A DNA stretch of 64,000 bases from Metaphire vulgaris (taxonomy: Eukaryota; Annelida; Clitellata; Crassiclitellata; Megascolecidae): positions 10,995,719 through 11,059,718 of the forward strand of contig CM030834.1 in the NCBI GenBank assembly GCA_018105865.1, given 5' to 3'. The position numbers and the translations under genes are program-made. The notes below the pieces were generated by a model. That model ran no database searches, was not told the DNA's origin, and saw only the letters and a program-made list of their open reading frames with translations. Below are positions 57,734 through 64,000 of this stretch, one piece after another (the first letter of the stretch is position 1; each line of letters opens with the position of its first letter).

Positions 57734-58099
57734 GCTAAGGTTGTTAACGGTTAACCAGTTAACCGGTCCTAAGAGCAAGGACCGGTCCTTTTAACTTTGA
57801 CCGGTTAACCATAATTTCAATTTGAAAACATCAAAACGCTTTGTTGTAGCTGCGCAGGACGCCAGTGTAAGCACCGGTGGCATCAAAGCACTTTGATGTA
57901 GCCGCGCAGGACGCCGGGATAGGCGCCGGCGGTATCAAAGCGCTTTGATGTAGCCACACAGGACGCCGGCATTGGAGCCGGCGGCATCAAAGTGCTTTGA
58001 TGTTGGCACGACACCAGACTGCCGCTAACGAGCGGTTATCCGGTCTTTTTTTGAACGGTTAACCGGTCCTTCAAAACCAGCGGTCTTAACAACCTTAGC
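57734..58099. mobile_element. Palindromic MITE with 52-bp tandem repeats (Pumilio intron)
   Basis: GCTAAGGTTGTTAACGGTTA at the left and AACAACCTTAGC at the right. Inside are four starts of a 52-bp unit (57829, 57881, 57933, 57985), each built on CATCAAAGCGCTTTGATG, an 18-bp palindrome, with GCGCAGGACGCCGG. The target duplication is not clear (only 5 of 8 match). Lies in the first intron. Confidence 0.8.
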
Positions 58100-58650
58100 A
58101 GTATGATGATTGTAGCATAGACGTTAATTGATTGATCGAGTGATCGATTGATTGATTGATCATCAGGTGAAGCATGTAAAGCGATTTTTTGTTCTGATGT
58201 GCAAAATTTGTTTGTTGTTAAATAGCCTTGTTTGTGTCTACGAGTAATCTGGTGGCTTGGTGTTCCAGATGTCATAATACTATAGTCAATTCTTTATGTT
58301 TTCATTGTCCATGATATTTATAATGATAATCCACGAAAAAATGTTAGTAAATGACTATAAATTTATACATCTTGGTTTCAAGTTTTACTATAGCTTTTTG
58401 ATTTGTGCATGATAAGAATTTTTAAGTTTAATATTTTAAGTTGTTTAGGTCTTGGAAAAGTAGTGTATATTTATAAATTTTGCAAAAAAATTGCAAAAAG
58501 CTGTTTTTCAGTTTTAATTTGTCTGATTTTAGAATCATGATGTAAAATAGTATCTTTATTTATTTTAAAGTGTTCCTGAATGCATTTTACACTATTATGT
58601 GTTTTACTTTTGGCTGGTTATAAAATAATTGGTTTGTTTAAACCTATTAG
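58100..58650. other. Pumilio intron sequence
   Basis: AT-rich with an ATTGATTG patch near 58125-58165; the acceptor AACCTATTAG ends at 58650. Confidence 0.6.
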
Positions 58651-58713
58651 GCTCGCACAGTGAGCGATATAGAAAGAGAATTTCACAGCATGTCTTTTTC
58701 AGACAAGAATGAG
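58651..58713 (+). CDS. PUM: Pumilio homologue, coding exon 2 (63 bp)
   Basis: A 21-codon microexon, ARTVSDIEREFHSMSFSDKNE, phase 0 at both ends, between acceptor TATTAG and donor GAG|GTAATT. It corresponds to the 'VRSMDELNHDFQALALEG' segment that follows the KHRWPTGD block in animal Pumilio proteins. Being a multiple of three, it could be skipped without a frameshift. Confidence 0.8.
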
Positions 58714-59251
58714 GTAATTTGTTTTGGTAAATTATGTTGTTAAACATTTACTGTGGTGTCATGCATTTGTGATAATGCTTTATTGAATTGATTATGCTAA
58801 CTGTGACTACTGGGTATATGTTTTTACATATTTTAGAATAGGAATACTCCTGTATTGGACTAGTTTCTACAAAATTGATATTGCTTTAAATCTAGATCAG
58901 TTTAAGCCACTGATTGTTTTTACATTGCTATTAAAGACACAGAGAAATTAATTAGTCTGGAATTGACTGGCAGAATCAAACTCAATATTTAAAAAAATTG
59001 ATTTTGAACAAACTAGGATTCAGTTTTAAAGAAATCATAATTTTATTTAGAAAGCATTTGATTTGGTTTGAAACTTTTTAGTTTTATTTGAGAAATGTGG
59101 TAGACTATGAAAGATTTTAAGACAAAAATCTTGTAATGAAATTTTTTCAGTGATTGTGCTTTTGAAAGCCAAGTGAATCTTAACATGTTGGCTGCTTGGG
59201 CACATGTTCTACATCCCATTTGAGGCATTAGCACCAGTCAGAAGGTACAGT

Positions 59252-59281
59252 GTATGTCCCTTTATGTATATAAAGGGACAT
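59252..59281. other. Perfect 13-bp hairpin in Pumilio intron
   Basis: TATGTCCCTTTAT and ATAAAGGGACATA separated by GTAT. An ACATATA-type microsatellite follows (59283-59355). Probably a MITE remnant. Confidence 0.7.
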
Positions 59282-59611
59282 AGACTGTTATACACTATAT
59301 ATGTACACATACACTATATACACATACATGTATATACACATACACTATATATGTTACATGCCCATTTCGGCATATGGGGTGATTTGGCCCAGCAGTCAAT
59401 GTGTTAGATGTATTTCATTTTTTCTATCTTGTCCATTTACCCAAGTAGATAAGTTTCTGATTAGACATAGTCAGTTTGTTCTAATGTAACTTTTTAAGCC
59501 TTTCTCATTGCTATTAGCTATATTAATCACATTTAAGTTCATATATCAACTTTGTAAATGTGTGTTTCATATTTTATTACAAATTAAAAGTTGTTCTTGT
59601 GTTTGCTGTAG

Positions 59612-59759
59612 GTTCCTAATACAAAAAAACTATGGCAAGATGATAAAGAATCTGGTGTTGCTGATGTTGGAGAACATATATTTTCACCTGGCGTTAATCC
59701 ATGGACACCACAGCAGGAGAGCTGGCCAACAGATCGATTAGGACCACCTTATTCACGGG
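59612..59759 (+). CDS. PUM: Pumilio homologue, coding exon 3
   Basis: 148 bp, acceptor GCTGTAG, donor CGGG|GTAATG, ending in phase 1. It encodes VPNTKKLWQDDKESGVADVG and then SPGVNPWTPQQESWPTDRLG. This aligns with the '[20 protein letters not shown]...WRDSAWGTSD' region of animal Pumilio (KKLW for KKFW, and tryptophan-rich spacing). The upstream exon joins in phase 0. Confidence 0.84.
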
Positions 59760-61463
59760 GTAATGTTGCTTTAAGATGTTTTTAGTTGGTGGCATGATGA
59801 AATTTAGATTTCCAGAACTAGCCTGGTTTGCCCAGTTGTATTTTCTGTTTATTGGCCTCATTGTATTTGTGATATTTGGCCTTTCAGTTTAGACCATTTT
59901 GTTGACCCATTTCTAGCTGCTTTGGAAATTTTGGGTAGCTAGAGGCAGCCTTCACTCAAAATGAAGCTCCAACTGCTATGAGTCTGTCTCTTTGGTACTC
60001 CTTTATGGCGGGGAAACATGGACGTTGAAGGATGACTGTAGGCGACTTGGCATTCGAAATGCGATACTATCGATGGCTTCTAAGTATATTATGGGGACAG
60101 AGAGTCTCCAATGAAGCAGTTAAAGGCAGAATTTGGCCCAGTGGCAATGCCATCGCTGCAATCAAGCATAGGAAACCAGATGTTTGGCCACATCAGCTGA
60201 ATGGAGGAGAACAGAATTCTGAAGGCTGCAATGTAGAGAACAGTGGAGGGAACATGCCCTAGGAAAGCCCTGAAGATGATGGGTAGACAACGTTAGGGAG
60301 TCAATGGGATTAAGTCTTGGCGAGATGATTCATGCAGCACAGGACCATAAAGGCTGGCAAAGAATCGTTTGACAGGCTGGTGGTCTCAGCGATTCTTGAA
60401 TAGACTTTGAGTTGAGGGATGAATGGACGGACGGATGTAGGTAGAGGGAACTAAGATGGTCAGTTAAAGCCAAAGTTGGCGAATTTTCTTCATTTGCAGT
60501 TGTTCTGGGCTTTTTAAATATGCAAAATGCACAATAATGCCTCGGGAGTCAGAAAGTTTTGTAACCCTTGAAGTCAGAAGTATTACTCAAGACTCCACAA
60601 CTCTTTGTAGACGACAATTGGTTTGTGCTCAGGTTGTATACCTTTTATATATTTTATATATTTTGCTTGGCATTCATATGGTATGTGATCAAATATATCT
60701 TATGTTCTTAGTTTCTTATTATAACAGTCAACTGATGAGTTGTTTGAAAGCTTATTCTATTATTGTTCTGAATATTACCTCACTTTTTTGATTGTCAGTG
60801 AATTACAGTTGAATATACCTTACCTCTCTGAGCTACTCCATCCACTCAGCTCTATATTTAATTGATCTTCTATCTGTTTCACCATTCAGGGCCTTCTCCA
60901 TGTTTCACGGGCATGCACTTTTAAATTTTTCAGCAATAAGCTTTGCCTCTTCGGCCAAGTCTCTAGAACAGGAATTGGCAACCTATAGCACATGTACCAG
61001 ATGTGGCGTGTTTATCAATTTTCAATAGCATGTGGAAGACTCCCCAAAATTAATTACTTTAGTGATTAAGGTGCTAAAACCAGTCATTGTATCAATAGTG
61101 TGAGGGCCTATGAACCTTCCACATGCTTAATTAGAGACTGTTCTAAAATCTAAACTTCTCCCAAAATGGCTTAGGCCTAGTGTGTTTAGTTTAACTATGA
61201 CACACTCCAGCAGCTGCTGATAGGTTGTTGGCATGCTGAATGAGTTAGAACTGGAACTTTGGCACAGAAGATTGCTGATCTCTGTTGTAAAATATACTTG
61301 AGATGAACATACAGTACTTGGCTTGCCACAAACCTTACTTATTTCCCAATTAAAGTAATCATGGAGTGCTTCTAAGTGCTTGTCTGTGGAATGTAGTGCG
61401 TAAATGCTTTGTCGCACTACATTACATATTTACCGTGAGCTTGAAACTTGTTTACTTGAACAG
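59760..61463 (+). other. Pumilio intron with LINE remnant
   Basis: A 1.7-kb intron. Apart from the LINE fragment at 59985-60430 it is AT-rich and unrecognised; acceptor TTGAACAG ends at 61463. Confidence 0.7.
59985..60430 (+). pseudogene. Degenerate LINE C-terminal fragment
   Basis: Successive frames read SLLYGGETWTLKDDC, AFEMRYYRWLLSILWGQRVS, AAIKHRKPDVWPHQLN and SLGEMIHAAQDHKGWQRIV. These are the familiar C-terminal order of LINE ORF2 proteins (YGCETWTL...FEMRCYRRLL...GEMI..AQDR..W). Multiple frameshifts. Confidence 0.8.
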
Positions 61464-61657
61464 AGTTTGGACTTGGTGTTCATCGTATGCGTTCTGGATT
61501 TCCTGGAAATGATGAACAGTTGCTGTCGCTGTTTCCGAGATCATCAGATACGGGAGTCCTTGGTGTCAACATAGCAGAGTATGTTCTAGGCGGGGCTCCA
61601 GTTGTGCGGGACAGGGATCCGAGGGACCCAAGACTTCTGGCTATGAAAGGACGATAT
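61464..61657 (+). CDS. PUM: Pumilio homologue, coding exon 4
   Basis: 194 bp. It begins in phase 1 (G|AG gives Glu) and ends in phase 0 at TAT|GTGAGT. It encodes FGLGVHRMRSGFPGNDEQLL, SLFPRSSDTGVLGVNIAEYV and LGGAPVVRDRDPRDPRL. This aligns with '[25 protein letters not shown]...GPRD' of animal Pumilio proteins; the LGV..(A/V)EYVL block is the strongest match and makes the gene assignment secure. Confidence 0.9.
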
Positions 61658-63072
61658 GTGAGTTTTGACCCGGTTCGTTTTTGTATGTATAGGTACCATA
61701 ATAGTCTGCAGCAAATGTGAACAATATTTTTCAGTGTACTTTTTTAATTGATGTAACTTATTAGAGCAGAATTTCTCAGATTGGTGGAATCCTATGACAG
61801 CTGCCCAGCTAGCTTTTTTGTTTGTGTTCAATCATTCTCATTCATCAAATGAAGCGCTCGATTGTTTATTTAGTACCAGAAATGACAAGTAAAGTGATGA
61901 AAGTAACTGGAAAAAGGACCATGGCGTGATTTTAATACTATTATTTGATACAATTTTTTTTGGCAATTTTATTCCTTGGTGGTCTATTGAATGGCAACTG
62001 ATGCACAAATCTTAAAGCAATTAACCAAATACTGTGCAATTCAGTTACCATGCTTTCTGCCATTGGCTAAGTGTGTAAAAACTGTAAATTCATTACTCAG
62101 TGGCTGATTACATACTTTAGTTAGAGAATTGGTTAATTGAAGTACATAAACAGTAATCAGTAAAGCATGACAGGCATTATTGCATGCTTTTACATATAAT
62201 TATAATCGTAATTCATCACTTAGACTATCATTCTAGCAGCCTGAATCTTTACTGCTGCCTTCTTGTTTATAGGCGTAATATTTAGACTTAGTTCATTGGT
62301 TTGCTATTTGATTTCTGCTAATGCATGGCATCTGCCGTAACACAGCAAGTAATTGTAATTTCCAATGCAGACTATGAATTCTGAGGCTGGGCTTGATTCT
62401 TTGGTAGAGCAGCATATTGTGAAAATTCTGGGTGACCCATCAAATGCGCGACCGACATTTGTGCGCTGACGTTTGCGCGACGACACTTGCGTGCCGACAT
62501 TTGCGCGATATTAGTTGATATAATTGGGGTTAGAGTTAGGGTTTGATTTAGGGTTATGATTAAGACTATAGTTACTAAAGCACGGATGACTTTTAATTTA
62601 TAGCACAATTCATGTTTCCTCGAAATACACGCTAATGTCGGCGCGCAAATGTCGGTCGCGCGAATGTCGGTGAACCAGATTCTGCATGCTGCAGAATGTC
62701 TTTGTCTAAATTCATAATTATGTGTTTACACTCACCATATTATGTATTTGTGCAGGTGTGGAGCTAGCATTAATGTCATATTTATAGTTAGCTATTCATC
62801 CAAGCATATATAGCCATTGGGAAGAGACTGATGTATGCAATATTTCACGTTATTGACCAATTGATTGTAAACATTTGGCAATGCCCAAAGCATTTCATAC
62901 ATGGGTAATTCTTGTTTCATGAATTAAGGAGAGTTTATAATAAGAGCCATTTGAAATAATTTTGTAATTTTTGTAATGGATTTTATTTTGGGCATTTGAG
63001 GATCACATGCTCTTTTGATGCTCTTTATGGTTAGATGTTATTCTAAAGTCTGTGTGTATAAATTCCTTCTAG
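61658..63072 (+). other. Pumilio intron
   Basis: A 1.4-kb AT-rich intron containing the palindromic element at 62445-62680; acceptor CTTCTAG ends at 63072. Confidence 0.75.
62445..62680. mobile_element. Palindromic GCGCGACCGACATTTG element
   Basis: Left arm GCGCGACCGACATTTG plus further CGACATTTGCGCG repeats; right arm CAAATGTCGGTCGCGC. The outer ends GGGTGACCCATC and GTCGGTGAACC are partly complementary. A GTTAGGGTTTGATTTAGGGT-like centre is also visible. No duplication resolved. Confidence 0.7.
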
Positions 63073-63227
63073 CTTGGTAGTGAAGCTGATAAGATGCGAG
63101 TTGAAGCTGCTCAAGGTGACTGTCCACAATTTGAAGGTGAGGCAAAGACACTACCCGGCAAGGATGAATTGCAGAATGGCATTATCCAACCAGGAGCTGC
63201 GTTAAGGTACGGCACCGACCGCTTTAG
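63073..63227 (+). CDS. PUM: Pumilio homologue, coding exon 5 (alternative donors)
   Basis: Starts after CTTCTAG in phase 0. It encodes LGSEADKMRVEAAQGDCPQF, EGEAKTLPGKDELQNGIIQP and GAALRYGTDRF, aligning with '[25 protein letters not shown]..DVKDF' of animal Pumilio. Two donors are possible: TTTAG|GTATGC after 63227 and TTAAG|GTACGG after 63206. They are 21 bp apart and leave the same phase (2), so both would keep the frame. I chose the longer form by similarity to the DVKDF segment. Confidence 0.82.
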
Positions 63228-63428
63228 GTATGCAATTCTTTTGGTGTGTCCTGGCAACATATTAGCATCAGTATTTGCACTTGTAAATTCTGTGCATCTG
63301 TGCAATTGTCTGTTTATGTTGTTGCAATGTAACTGATCCAAATGTCTGATTAATCACAATCCTCCTTCACTTAAATGTGGCTGCCAGGGAGAGAGTGAGA
63401 GAGACAAACAGAGAGAGATTGCCTTGAA

Positions 63429-64000
63429 TTGAAAGGATTTCCCTTCAACTTCGACCATCCTAATGCTATAAGACATCAATCACACTTCAGTCACAATGTC
63501 AGGCAATCAATTGTACTCATGTACTCTATCAACCTATCCACACGAGACAACCTTCTCCTTCGACAGCTCAACTACTCTGTCTGTCCAGTATCAGATAGAG
63601 AAGTATCAATTCTCTATTCAGCAACCTTGGCAATCACAATCATTTGTCCAATTCGGATGGATTACTGTAATAGCGTGTTACTGGGTCTTCTGTATAGCAA
63701 GTTGAATCGCTTGCAGTCCATGCTGAACCTGGCTGCTCGAGTAGTATTTGGCTGCCATTGAGGTGATCATGTCACGCCGCTACTCATGGACTGGCTCCAC
63801 GTTCAGCAGCGCATTGTCTTTAAGCACTACTGACTGACTGACTGACTGACTGACTGACTGACTGACTGACTGACTGACTGACTGACTGACTGACTGACTT
63901 TTCAGGCACTGCATGAGCTGTACTGCCCTGATTGCCTAGCCAAACTGGTGCAAAGATCGACAACAAATGAAAGGAGAGTGCTTCTCCGGTCCACTCATCA
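63429..64000 (+). pseudogene. L2/jockey-like LINE reverse transcriptase fragment
   Basis: The frame at 63429-63761 contains IRMDYCNSVLLGLLYSKLNR and LQSMLNLAARVVFG. Continuations in nearby frames include HVTPLLMDWLHVQQRIVFKH and, after the TGAC array, ALHELYCPDCLAKLVQRSTT. This is the 'LDYCNSLL.GL...L..L...QN.AAR.......H(V/I)TP.L..LHWLP...RI.FK' signature. The TGAC microsatellite has interrupted it. Confidence 0.87.
63828..63899. repeat. TGAC tetranucleotide microsatellite
   Basis: About 18 CTGA units inside the LINE fragment. Confidence 0.97.

Larger units (their letters stand above)
63228..64000 (+). other. Pumilio intron, continues beyond window
   Basis: Contains a LINE fragment and a TGAC array. 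The remaining Pumilio exons, including the PUF domain, should follow to the right of the window. Confidence 0.7.

Overview
The window looks like repeat-saturated genomic DNA from a metazoan, most likely a marine invertebrate. It has introns with GT-AG borders, a class A peptide-type GPCR, a Pumilio gene, CR1- and L2-like LINEs, hAT, Tc1/mariner and LTR elements, and many microsatellites. The palindrome TAGGCCTA recurs very often; I associate this habit with echinoderm and some other marine invertebrate sequences, but the species cannot be fixed from the sequence alone. No bacterial features are present.

Only two convincing host genes are visible. On the minus strand at about 30862-32942 two exons encode a rhodopsin-family receptor of the FMRFamide-receptor/GPR139-like kind. 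On the plus strand from 57472 to the right edge, five coding exons with matching phases encode the N-terminal part of a Pumilio RNA-binding protein; the PUF repeats must lie beyond the window.

Almost everything else is mobile DNA. At 1-23500 there are dense short palindromic elements. Many can be delimited exactly because they have CAG...CTG termini and 8-bp target duplications (hAT-like MITEs). They are mixed with two MITE families that have 3-bp duplications, CR1- and L2-like LINE ends, and hAT transposase remnants. At 23770-29196 lies a 5.4-kb foldback-like structure: about 17 tandem 110-bp units on the left, inverted copies of the unit on the right, shared terminal inverted repeats, and two younger elements nested inside. 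At 33000-46600 there are more MITEs, AT-rich microsatellites and a 582-bp near-perfect hairpin element. At 46860-50969 is a complete LTR retrotransposon carrying only a gag/protease reading frame, inserted into a CR1 copy. At 51475-54230 there is a three-level nest of MITEs and more LINE ends. At 54230-57400 there is mostly low-complexity unique DNA plus a mariner relic.

The least expected pattern is a short module, GACAAGCAAAAAAGGTC with a TC-rich spacer, that recurs in one to three copies inside MITE families whose terminal repeats and target-duplication lengths are unrelated. Several elements are nested, so a relative order of insertions can be read directly.
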